From Planctomycetota bacterium (GTDB taxonomy: Bacteria; Planctomycetota; Phycisphaerae; Sedimentisphaerales; Anaerohalosphaeraceae), in the NCBI GenBank assembly GCA_030637065.1, contig DAOVVQ010000100.1, positions 1-11,709 on the forward strand: 11,709 nucleotides of DNA. Direction: 5' to 3'. Numbering within the stretch: position 1 is the first letter of the stretch; every line of letters starts with the position of its first letter. The notes under the pieces are model-generated. The model was not told the DNA's origin, did not search any database, and was given only the letters and a program-made list of their open reading frames with translations. Positions 1 to 6,012 of the stretch are shown in pieces. The translations under genes and the position numbers were made by a program.

Positions 1-267
1 GCCCAGGAGCTTGCCACTATTCTCGGCGAAGCGGCCCTGTCAGCCGAAGATCAGAAGTATATGAAATTCGCCAACGAGTTCGAGGGGCGATACATCTCGC
101 AGGGCTATTACGACAACCGGACGATCGAGCAGACGCTCGAACTCGGCTGGGAACTGCTCAGCATGTTCGACGATGTCGAGCTTAAACGTATCGATAAGGA
201 ACTGATCGACAAGTACATGCCGAAATTCAGAAACAAAGATGCCGGCGGCGAAACCGCTGAGGATTAA
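1..267 (+). CDS. atpB: V-type ATP synthase subunit B, C-terminal part (5' truncated by window)
   Basis: Subunit B is the non-catalytic nucleotide-binding subunit of the V1 head of V/A-type ATPases; it alternates with catalytic subunit A in a hexamer on the cytoplasmic side of the membrane. The window holds the last 88 codons, open from base 1 in frame 1 and ending in a double stop (TAA TAA, 265-270). The family's C-terminal signature is present: LGEAALS near the start, then a 'FANEFEGRYISQG' helix, 'TIEQTLELGWELLS' and the closing 'ELKRIDKELIDKYMP'. The tail after this (residues KFRNKDAGGETAED) is extra and acidic. The last codons, around 253-258, contain a GAGG that may originally have been the Shine-Dalgarno of the next gene, because the sequence from 213 on is duplicated downstream. 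Subunit D follows in the same direction, so this is the end of an A-B-D type operon. The family call is secure; the symbol follows common V-type usage (ntpB elsewhere). Confidence 0.93.
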   Translation, partial: AQELATILGEAALSAEDQKYMKFANEFEGRYISQGYYDNRTIEQTLELGWELLSMFDDVELKRIDKELIDKYMPKFRNKDAGGETAED

Positions 268-380
268 TAAATACCTGAAAATGTAAATGCGACATGGGTA
301 CATGCCAATATCCAGGAACACGGATACCGGCGGTGAAACTCTGAGGACTATAGATGCTTGAGAATGTAAACGCGACACGA
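213..380 (+). repeat. Decayed tandem duplication of the subunit B / subunit D junction
   Basis: Bases 213-297 and 298-380 are two head-to-tail copies of one stretch of about 85 bases, roughly 79% identical by hand alignment with two one-base gaps. Each copy runs from the codons for the final Tyr-Met-Pro of subunit B, through its tail and stop, into the first codons of subunit D. Copy 1 keeps the working end of subunit B, but its D start is spoiled: ATA at 271-273, followed by codons reading Pro-Glu-Asn-Val-Asn-Ala-Thr. Copy 2 keeps the working D start at 354, but its B tail is shifted out of frame and altered (readable as YMPISRNTDTGGET). Nearly all differences are transitions. The repeat therefore explains the whole B-D gap as a fossil and not as a regulatory spacer. 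Confidence 0.88.
343..348 (+). promoter_or_regulatory. Shine-Dalgarno for subunit D, derived from the duplicated subunit B tail
   Basis: TGAGGA just upstream of the ATG at 354 gives a purine-rich GAGG core with seven bases between it and the start. The same bases in copy 1 (about 251-256) are sense codons near the end of subunit B. Before the duplication, the D ribosome binding site probably lay inside the B reading frame, giving tight translational coupling. Confidence 0.6.
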
Positions 381-971
381 ATGGAGCTTTTGCGGCTGAG
401 GAAGCGCGTCGGGCTCGCAACAAGGGGCCATCGTCTGCTCAGTCAAAAGCGGGACGAGATTAGCAGGCGTCTTGTACAGATCGCAATGCTGATAAAGCCT
501 CTGCGTGACCGCGTCGAGAAGGAGCTTTTAGAGACGAGCCGGCGGTTTATGATGGCCCGTGCGACTATGGAGCCCGAGGATATGCGCGCTGCAATGGAGA
601 CACCGACCAAGAAGTTCAGTCTCGCTATCAGTTTTGCCAGCATCATGAGCGTCAGGGTCCCCGAGATAACCAAGGAGATCGCCGGCGATATAATGTGCTA
701 TGGTTTCTCCACGACCAGCGGCGAGTTGGATGTCGCGTTGCGGGCGCTCGAACGGGCGTTTGACAGCCTGATCGAACTTGCCGAAAAGGAAAAGCAGGCC
801 CAGCTTTTGGCCACCGAACTCCAGATGACCCGCCGCCGCGTAAACGTCCTCGAACACGTGGTGATCCCCGAACTGGGCCAGACCATCAAGTTCATCTACA
901 GCAAGCTCGGCGAGGCTGAGCGAGACAACATCAGTCGACTGATGAAAATAGCCGATATTATTCGTGCGTGA
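354..971 (+). CDS. atpD: V-type ATP synthase subunit D
   Basis: Subunit D forms the central rotor shaft of V/A-type ATPases, with a long coiled coil inside the A3B3 head that transmits rotation to the membrane ring. The 205-residue product has the usual length. It opens with the family motif 'VNATRMELLRLRKRV..A.RGHRLLSQKRDE' (residues 5-35) in the N-terminal helix. It closes with 'RRRVNVLEHVVIPELGQTI' and 'FIYSKLGEAERDNISRLMKI', the C-terminal helix of the coiled coil; the middle third is the short globular part. The ATG at 354 is chosen because a GAGG lies seven bases upstream and the family motif begins within five residues. An identical-looking but mutated start (ATA) occurs 83 bases upstream in the duplicated junction. 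No subunit I or K gene follows, so the membrane-ring genes must lie upstream or elsewhere. The symbol follows V-type convention (ntpD elsewhere); F-type atpD is a different protein. Confidence 0.93.
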   Translation: MLENVNATRMELLRLRKRVGLATRGHRLLSQKRDEISRRLVQIAMLIKPLRDRVEKELLETSRRFMMARATMEPEDMRAAMETPTKKFSLAISFASIMSVRVPEITKEIAGDIMCYGFSTTSGELDVALRALERAFDSLIELAEKEKQAQLLATELQMTRRRVNVLEHVVIPELGQTIKFIYSKLGEAERDNISRLMKIADIIRA

Positions 972-1005
972 ATAGTCAGTTTTTCAATTTTCGATTCTTT
1001 TTTTC

Positions 1006-1014
1006 TGTTATAAT
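1006..1014 (+). promoter_or_regulatory. Extended -10 promoter candidate upstream of the membrane/TPR gene
   Basis: TGTTATAAT is a perfect TGn extension plus the sigma-70 consensus TATAAT, in a T-rich stretch between subunit D and the next gene. There is no good -35, which extended -10 promoters can do without. Transcription would begin near 1021, giving a leader of about 55 bases to the ATG at 1077. This suggests that the 624-residue gene is not merely the last gene of the ATPase operon. Confidence 0.5.
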
Positions 1015-1076
1015 CTTTTTGCGTATTGACCCCGGCTGAGACGCCGGTCGGATTTGATTGAGACTATCGGTATATA

Positions 1077-2951
1077 ATGGCGAAGAACGGGACAAAAAAC
1101 GGGTCAGAGAAGGCCGCAGGGCCGCCGAAGTCGTTCATGACGGTCGGCCCGACGCTGCACTACAGCCACGCCAACGTGCATCGCTGCTGGGCCCTTGCCG
1201 TCGCGGTATTGGTTGCGGCATGCCTTTTCTGGTCCAAAATACTGACGGGAACGGCACTGACGCTGGATTATGCCGGCCTGACGGACCCGGTCCTGTGGCG
1301 TTTGGGACGCTTTACGGTCAGCCCGCTGAGCATTTATGAGTATCCCTGGCAGATATTGGTGCTCGGGCTCCTGATGGGGATCATGGCCTCGAGCGGCGTT
1401 CTTATCTCGCAGCTTTTGAGTTTCCGTTACAGCCTGCCAATGGTCATGGCGGTCGCATTCCTGGCTCGTCTGCCGCTTTTTGCGATATTCGTACTGGTAA
1501 GCTGCATTGCGGTTGCATGTCGGCCGCTTCGTTTTCGCTCTCGCTTTATTTCCCTGGCCCTGTGCATGACACCGCAGCTTGTCTACTGGGGCGTTTTTGG
1601 CGGCAGCGAAGTGGACCCGATCAAATGGGGCTTTTCGTATGCGCCGTGGTTGTGTGCGTGGCTGACCTCGATCGGCCTTGCCGGGGCGGTTATAGCGGTC
1701 GGCCATTATACGCGGTATCGGCCCGGGCTGGTCTGGAGCATAAGCGGGATCGGATTGCTGGCAGCGGTTCTGGTGTTCCAGGGCAGGATCAGTTTCGCGG
1801 AGTTGGACTACCAGTTATATGTAGCCGGCAACAACCCGGAGGAAGTGTCGGAGTTTCACGATCACCACATGTCCGCTCATATCGATAAGGCCCTGGAGGA
1901 TGCGACTACACGCAGTTATCTCGAAGGCCTGTTCTATCCTACCGAGCCGATCCTTCTGCGTGAGGAACTTAAACGCGATATCCAAACCAGATTAGGATAT
2001 AATCGCTGGCCGCTGTGGTTTAATGTCCCAGAGCAACTCAAGTACCAGGAAAAACGAACCGAACTGACCGTCCAGTACGAGCTGTTTATCAGCAAGTGGC
2101 CTTTGAGCAGGCGAATGCCGATCGCCCTTTACTACAAGGCTGTGCTGAACGAATACAGTCCGGATATCAAGCTGTTCGGGCAAAAAGAGACACTCCGGTT
2201 TCACAGCGATTATCCGCACACCGAAACGGTTCCCGTCTGGCTTACGCTGTATGAGCGTTTTCCACAAAGCGCCGAGGCCCTCGAGGCGAGGTGGCGATAT
2301 GCAACGCATCTTGCAGGTTTGGGGCGATTTGATGAGTCGACAACGCACTGTGATGTCGCCGAGGTTCTACTTGAAGAGCACCTGAAGCTCTCCAGGGGAT
2401 ATCCGGTGGCCGAAGGCAGGTTCCTGACGGCGTTCGCCGCCGGGCCAGAGACGGTTATGACACCGTTTAAGTTGCGGGAATTGCAGCGAAAACTGCGACG
2501 GCTCCGGCAGCTTATCAGCGATGAGAACCGTACAGACTCCGCGGAGTCAAAAGACAGGCTGGCAAGGTTCGTCATTCTCAATCCATATAGCCTGGGCTAT
2601 TCCGACGACCTTGATGTACTTCTCTCTGAGACGAAAGAAGGTGATCCGCTGCGTGATAATATCCTCATGGCGAAGATCATGTTGATCTCGGATACGCAGT
2701 TGATGGCTGAGCAGCTTAAGGGGCTTGGCGAGGAATATCCCGATACCGATGGCGGGATTCAGGCTCTGTATGAGTTGGGGGTGCTGAAGGTCGGGCTGTG
2801 GAAAGAGGCTGACAGTGACGATCCGGAGGACAAGCAGGCCTGGTTGGCTGATGCACGAGCCGTATTGACAAGTTTTACGGCGCAATATCCCCAGAGCATC
2901 TTTAGTGAGCAGGCGCAGGCTTTATTGGAAAACCTCCCGGCAACGGAATAG
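1077..2951 (+). CDS. Unrecognised membrane protein with TPR-like C-terminal domain
   Basis: I do not recognise a named family. The 624-residue product has two halves. Residues about 36-236 hold roughly six hydrophobic segments (about 36-56, 91-113, 121-148, 156-173, 187-209, 217-235), so this half should sit in the inner membrane. Residues 240-624 are soluble and mostly helical. They contain phrases typical of TPR or outer-membrane-lipoprotein-like helical repeats: 'LYERFPQSAEALEARWRYA' near 391, 'LKGLGEEYPDTDGGIQALYE' further on, and 'FTAQYPQSIFSEQAQALL' near the C-terminus. Each pairs a 'YP' or 'FPQS' turn with an Ala-rich helix, as in the YbgF/BamD type of repeat. The ATG at 1077 is used because it precedes the first membrane segment; its Shine-Dalgarno is weak. 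Subunit I of V-ATPases was considered because of position and size, but that family has its soluble part first and its membrane part last, the reverse of this protein. A structural or scaffolding role in the envelope is possible but unproven. Confidence 0.8.
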   Translation: MAKNGTKNGSEKAAGPPKSFMTVGPTLHYSHANVHRCWALAVAVLVAACLFWSKILTGTALTLDYAGLTDPVLWRLGRFTVSPLSIYEYPWQILVLGLLMGIMASSGVLISQLLSFRYSLPMVMAVAFLARLPLFAIFVLVSCIAVACRPLRFRSRFISLALCMTPQLVYWGVFGGSEVDPIKWGFSYAPWLCAWLTSIGLAGAVIAVGHYTRYRPGLVWSISGIGLLAAVLVFQGRISFAELDYQLYVAGNNPEEVSEFHDHHMSAHIDKALEDATTRSYLEGLFYPTEPILLREELKRDIQTRLGYNRWPLWFNVPEQLKYQEKRTELTVQYELFISKWPLSRRMPIALYYKAVLNEYSPDIKLFGQKETLRFHSDYPHTETVPVWLTLYERFPQSAEALEARWRYATHLAGLGRFDESTTHCDVAEVLLEEHLKLSRGYPVAEGRFLTAFAAGPETVMTPFKLRELQRKLRRLRQLISDENRTDSAESKDRLARFVILNPYSLGYSDDLDVLLSETKEGDPLRDNILMAKIMLISDTQLMAEQLKGLGEEYPDTDGGIQALYELGVLKVGLWKEADSDDPEDKQAWLADARAVLTSFTAQYPQSIFSEQAQALLENLPATE

Positions 2952-3088
2952 ATGACAAATGCAGCCTGGGGTTGTGTTGCCGGGCGTTCCATGGTAAGTT
3001 ATTTTAGCGTCTGCGAGGGGTTATTATCGGCGGTTTATCGTGCTGATGGAGTGATTTTACGGTTGGGGCGCAGACGATGGGATTTGTC

Positions 3089-3116
3089 TTGACTTTTTCG
3101 TAAATCCTGTTATTAT
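3089..3116 (+). promoter_or_regulatory. Sigma-70-like promoter for the pseudo-receiver / diguanylate cyclase pair
   Basis: TTGACT at 3089-3094 (five of six to the -35 consensus) is followed after 16 bases by TATTAT at 3111-3116, which is preceded by a TGT extension (3108-3110). Transcription would start near 3123, only about 25 bases before the ATG at 3148. This is the best promoter-like match in the window and marks a new transcription unit after a 196-base gap that otherwise holds nothing I recognise. Confidence 0.65.
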
Positions 3117-3124
3117 ATAGTCTT

Positions 3125-3130
3125 AGGAGG
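3125..3130 (+). promoter_or_regulatory. Perfect Shine-Dalgarno at unusually long spacing
   Basis: AGGAGG is a full anti-16S match, but 17 bases separate it from the ATG at 3148, instead of the usual 5-10. No in-frame ATG, GTG or TTG lies nearer. Either the leader folds to bring the two together, or the initiation signal is not this motif. Confidence 0.5.
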
Positions 3131-3147
3131 CCCACAGGGTAATAGCG

Positions 3148-3660
3148 ATGTCGTCAGAACCTTTGAAAAATGACCTTCGGGTTATTGTCACAGCCGGTGT
3201 CAGCGACAACTTCAGATGGAAAGTAACATTTCTACTGGACCGGCTGGGGGCTGACTATGTCGTGTGCGAGGACCTGTATGCTACCGTGGCCAGGCTTGCG
3301 GAGAACCGCGGGTCAGTGGCGATCGTAGGAAGCCTCGAGCAATTGTGCAGAGAAAAGATGCGATTCTTCGAGATATGCCGTGATCGCGGCGATGTAAAAT
3401 GTTGCTGTCTTGTCCGAAGCAACTCGAGGCGTTCGCGAAGGCAGGTGGCGTCGGCGATAATGGCCGGGGCGCTTGTTGCCGACAATGTCGAGCAGATAGA
3501 AAGCATGTTAGAGGAAATATCAGGCAGCCGCAAAGACCGCAGAAGTCCGGACCGGACGGACGGGCCGGCAGCGAAGGAGTTTTCGTCACGGAAGGCCTTG
3601 AGCACAGAGGAAGGCATCCTGAGCAAGAGCGAATTGGATGCACTGTTAGGGGCAGGGTAA
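3148..3660 (+). CDS. Pseudo-receiver protein with a FliM-like C-terminal peptide
   Basis: The 170-residue product has a receiver-like alternation of strands and helices over residues 9-125: 'LRVIVTAG', 'ADYVVCEDL', 'VAIVGSLEQL', 'VKCCCLVRS' and 'AIMAGALVADNVEQIE'. The strand where a response regulator carries its phosphoacceptor Asp reads VAIVGSLE here, so it should not be phosphorylated in the usual way. A charged linker (about 126-156) follows. The last 14 residues are ILSKSELDALLGAG, strikingly like the FliM N-terminal peptide (ILSQAEIDALL in enterobacteria) that binds phosphorylated CheY. The gene stops directly against the ATG of the diguanylate cyclase with no gap, so the two are probably translationally coupled and work together. 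A plausible role is an adaptor between a CheY-like partner and cyclic di-GMP signalling; this is inference. The receiver fold is judged from pattern alone. Confidence 0.75.
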   Translation: MSSEPLKNDLRVIVTAGVSDNFRWKVTFLLDRLGADYVVCEDLYATVARLAENRGSVAIVGSLEQLCREKMRFFEICRDRGDVKCCCLVRSNSRRSRRQVASAIMAGALVADNVEQIESMLEEISGSRKDRRSPDRTDGPAAKEFSSRKALSTEEGILSKSELDALLGAG

Positions 3661-4713
3661 ATGCAGACGTATCAGAAGGCTTCGATACAGAAGGATATGA
3701 CGAGCGTGTTGATAATTGGCGATGCGAGAGAGGCGTTCGCCGATTATAGGCAGCTTGACCGCCCCGATTGCAGGCAGTGCGACAATATTCTCGACGGCAT
3801 CGCCCTTGCAGCGGCGGAAGATTTTGGCATAATTCTGATAGTGATGTCCAGTTTTGCCCGGCAGTTGGATTCGGCACTGGAGGCGTTTGGCCGGACAGGC
3901 CGCCGGGCGAAGATCATTTTGCTCGCACAAATGCACGAAGAACCCAGAGCACGCGAGATTATTGGCCGGCGCAGCCCAACCGCAAGCGCGGTGTATGATT
4001 ATTTGATCTGCCCGGTTAAAGTCGGGGTGATCTTTAATGGTGGCGGGGCGGTTGAGCAGGCGACAGCCGGACAGATGCCGGCAGTAACAACAGCAGGCGG
4101 CACAACCCAGGCCCGGATAAGGGAACTGGAAAAACTGGCGATGCAGGACGACCTGACGAGCCTGAAGAACCGGCGGTATGTTCGCGAATTCTTAAGGCAG
4201 ATCCTGATCCGTGCCCGCAAAGACAATCTTCGCGTAACGCTGCTCGTCTTCGATATCGATGATTTCAAGCATTATAACGATGCTTACGGCCATCCAGTCG
4301 GCGACAACGTACTGCGGCAGGCGGCTGCGATGATGCTTCGCTGCTGTCGGGAGCACGATGTAGTCGGCAGGATTGGCGGTGATGAGTTCGCCGTCGTGTT
4401 CTGGGACCTTCCGGAAACCGCCGGTAAAACCGATGCGGCGAAAGACCTCTCTTCGGAACGCCGGCAAACCAAGGGCGACCATCCGCGTCAGCCTCTGTTC
4501 ATGGCTGAGCGGTTTCGAAAAGAGATCAGTTCGGCGGAACTGACATTCCTCGGTCCAGAGGGCAGGGGGGCACTTACTATTAGCGGAGGGCTGGCTTCTT
4601 TTCCAAAGGACGGTACGACGGTCGGTGAGCTTTTTGAACAGGCTGACAGGGCGATGCTCGAGGCCAAGAGGAGCGGCAAGAATCGAGTCGATCTTGTCGG
4701 TGAGATCAAATAG
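3661..4713 (+). CDS. Diguanylate cyclase (GGDEF) with degenerate N-terminal receiver
   Basis: The 350-residue product makes cyclic di-GMP from two GTP. The GGDEF domain begins at 'DDLTSLKNRR' (163-172). It carries a metal-binding Asp in 'VFDIDDF' (196-202), the substrate-contacting 'NDAYGHPVGD' (206-215) and an intact GGDEF at 239-243. The product-inhibition I-site is also intact: R230-x-x-D233 stands five residues before GGDEF. An extra hydrophilic insert follows the active site (about 251-280). The N-terminus (about 14-125) resembles a receiver, but its central strand reads 'IILIVMSSF' without Asp, and the usual Lys near 'DYLICPV' (113-119) is replaced by Cys, so it should act as a pseudo-receiver. 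An Ala/Gly/Thr-rich linker (126-150) joins the domains, followed by the short signalling helix 'RIRELEKLAMQ'. The ATG abuts the previous stop; purine-rich bases in the upstream gene's last codons (around 3648-3657) probably serve as its ribosome site. The protein is cytosolic, with no membrane segment. Confidence 0.92.
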   Translation: MQTYQKASIQKDMTSVLIIGDAREAFADYRQLDRPDCRQCDNILDGIALAAAEDFGIILIVMSSFARQLDSALEAFGRTGRRAKIILLAQMHEEPRAREIIGRRSPTASAVYDYLICPVKVGVIFNGGGAVEQATAGQMPAVTTAGGTTQARIRELEKLAMQDDLTSLKNRRYVREFLRQILIRARKDNLRVTLLVFDIDDFKHYNDAYGHPVGDNVLRQAAAMMLRCCREHDVVGRIGGDEFAVVFWDLPETAGKTDAAKDLSSERRQTKGDHPRQPLFMAERFRKEISSAELTFLGPEGRGALTISGGLASFPKDGTTVGELFEQADRAMLEAKRSGKNRVDLVGEIK

Positions 4714-4743
4714 CATTCACCGCCGCATTCTTCAATCTTTTTT
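4698..4743 (+). terminator. Possible weak terminator at the convergent GGDEF / glycosyltransferase junction
   Basis: CGGTGA at 4698-4703 and TCACCG at 4717-4722 form a six-base-pair stem with a 13-base loop across the GGDEF stop codon. A T-rich run ending in six or more T (4736-4743) follows, but about 13 bases after the stem instead of directly. The convergent layout makes a terminator likely here. This structure is only a modest match. Confidence 0.3.
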
Positions 4744-5961
4744 CACAGTCCTGTCGAGAATTATCGTCTCCGTACGCCCAACGAGCCGATAGCGTATGTT
4801 GCGCCAGGTAATCGTCCTGCCAAACGCCGATGCTGCGATACATCCGAACAACAGCCATGACCAGACCAGCGCGGCCAGAATGTCGGCATAGATCGCAGGT
4901 TTCATTCTGCCGGCATCGTCGGGGAGCAATTTCGTGATCATACGTTGCCGCAGGATCGAGCGAAGGATCTGTCCCGCCAGGAAAAGGATGGGCACGGTAA
5001 TATACAAGCCGAGATTTTCGGCGCCTGTCACAGCGGCGCAAATGGCAATTGCAGCGCCTGCCCATAGCCCTGTCAGCGAGTAGACAATGCAAATAACGGC
5101 GAACCACCATGTCCCCGGGGTAGTTACACGCGTGATCATGAACTGCCTTCGTGCAAATTCGAAGAGCTTAGGCCACGTTGTCTCCTCATACGAGGCGACC
5201 AGGCAGGCCGGCGTAAAGATGATCTTCAGGCCCGCTTTCTTTACCGCGTACGAAAGTGCCAGGTCGTCACTGATAGCCTTCTGCCAGATCGAATCAAGCC
5301 CGATCTTGCGGAAAGTCTCGGTCCGGATCGCCATAGAACCGCCCCATGCCTGGTTGAAACTGGTATTGCCTAACATCTGGGCGATCTTTGCATTTATCGC
5401 CGAAAGTGCCAGCGAAGCGAGATTGTTTCGCTCAGGTACGAACCATCGGTATCCGGTAGCTGCGCCGTGTCTTGCCTTACGCAGGGGATGGACGAGATGG
5501 CTGAGCCAGTCGGCTCGCAGGCAGGCATCGGAATCCGCAAATGCAAAGACCTCGATATCGTCCGGGGCCTTGCGGCACGAGTAAAGCAGGTTATGTATCT
5601 TTTGGCTGCATCCCGAGGCGATAGAGGCGGTTAAGATAAAAACGTCCATCGCCTTCGAACCGGCTGCCAGGTCCTCCTTAAGCCGGCAGAGCCTTTCATA
5701 AGCCGGATCCGAGGAGTCCTCGACGACAAATGCCAGGTAATAATCGTCATAGTCAAGATTGAAAAGCGAGGCAATGTTCTTGTCAAAGGCGTTGTCAATG
5801 CCTTTGCAGGGGACAGTCAGCCATGTACGCGGTTTGTAGCCGGTGCGTTTCTTGCGGGATTTTCTCAGGGCATAGCCGTAATTCTTGCAACTCTGAAACA
5901 AAAAAACCAGTTGCGTCAGGATCAGCACTAATGCAATATCATGATATATCTGCCAAAACAC
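4732..5961 (-). CDS. Membrane glycosyltransferase, GT2/GT21 type (ceramide glucosyltransferase / HpnI-like)
   Basis: The 409-residue product should transfer a sugar from a nucleotide sugar to a lipid at the inner membrane. It has the family layout: an N-terminal membrane anchor (about 8-23), a cytosolic GT-A domain, and C-terminal membrane segments (about 285-310, 316-333, 358-381). The catalytic Asp series is present: D82 in 'VVEDSSD', D143 and D145 in 'FADSD' (metal-binding DxD), and D232/D233 in 'SDDLALSYAVKKAG' (the general base). The last motif, (Q/R)xxRW in processive and ceramide enzymes, is represented by 'RRQFMITR' (271-278), which lacks the Trp. The C-terminal 'TITWRNIRYRLVG' is typical of this subgroup. 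The start is GTG (minus strand, 5961-5959), with an AAGGA about 11 bases upstream; this keeps the membrane anchor. It is the last gene of the kinase-phosphoesterase-glycosyltransferase set, 51 bases after the phosphoesterase. The acceptor (ceramide, diacylglycerol or hopanoid) cannot be read from the sequence, and no other hopanoid genes are nearby. Confidence 0.85.
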   Translation of the reverse strand: MFWQIYHDIALVLILTQLVFLFQSCKNYGYALRKSRKKRTGYKPRTWLTVPCKGIDNAFDKNIASLFNLDYDDYYLAFVVEDSSDPAYERLCRLKEDLAAGSKAMDVFILTASIASGCSQKIHNLLYSCRKAPDDIEVFAFADSDACLRADWLSHLVHPLRKARHGAATGYRWFVPERNNLASLALSAINAKIAQMLGNTSFNQAWGGSMAIRTETFRKIGLDSIWQKAISDDLALSYAVKKAGLKIIFTPACLVASYEETTWPKLFEFARRQFMITRVTTPGTWWFAVICIVYSLTGLWAGAAIAICAAVTGAENLGLYITVPILFLAGQILRSILRQRMITKLLPDDAGRMKPAIYADILAALVWSWLLFGCIAASAFGRTITWRNIRYRLVGRTETIILDRTVKKD

Positions 5962-6012
5962 CTTGGGCGAATTCCTTATTGGGTTCCCGGATTTGACCGC
6001 ACACGCCAGACA

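Noticed and set aside
972..1020. T-rich run after subunit D as a Rho-independent terminator
   Set aside because: No stem precedes the T run. It reads better as an AT-rich promoter region with an extended -10.
1104..1706. 200-codon open frame on the minus strand
   Set aside because: It lies wholly opposite the 624-residue gene. Its product is rich in Arg, Gln and His with no recognisable motif, as expected for an antisense shadow of a GC-biased gene.
2936..2984. Nine-base inverted repeat (CCCGGCAAC with GTTGCCGGG) around the end of the 624-residue gene
   Set aside because: The loop is 31 bases and no T run follows. One or two nine-base pairs at such distances are expected by chance in this window.
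3008..3076. Eight-base inverted repeat (CGTCTGCG with CGCAGACG) upstream of the 3089 promoter
   Set aside because: The arms are 53 bases apart and the length is at chance level, so there is no support for an operator.
3281..3877. 198-codon minus-strand open frame across the pseudo-receiver / GGDEF junction
   Set aside because: It overlaps two well-supported genes, has low-complexity Pro/Ser/Arg composition and no domain signature.
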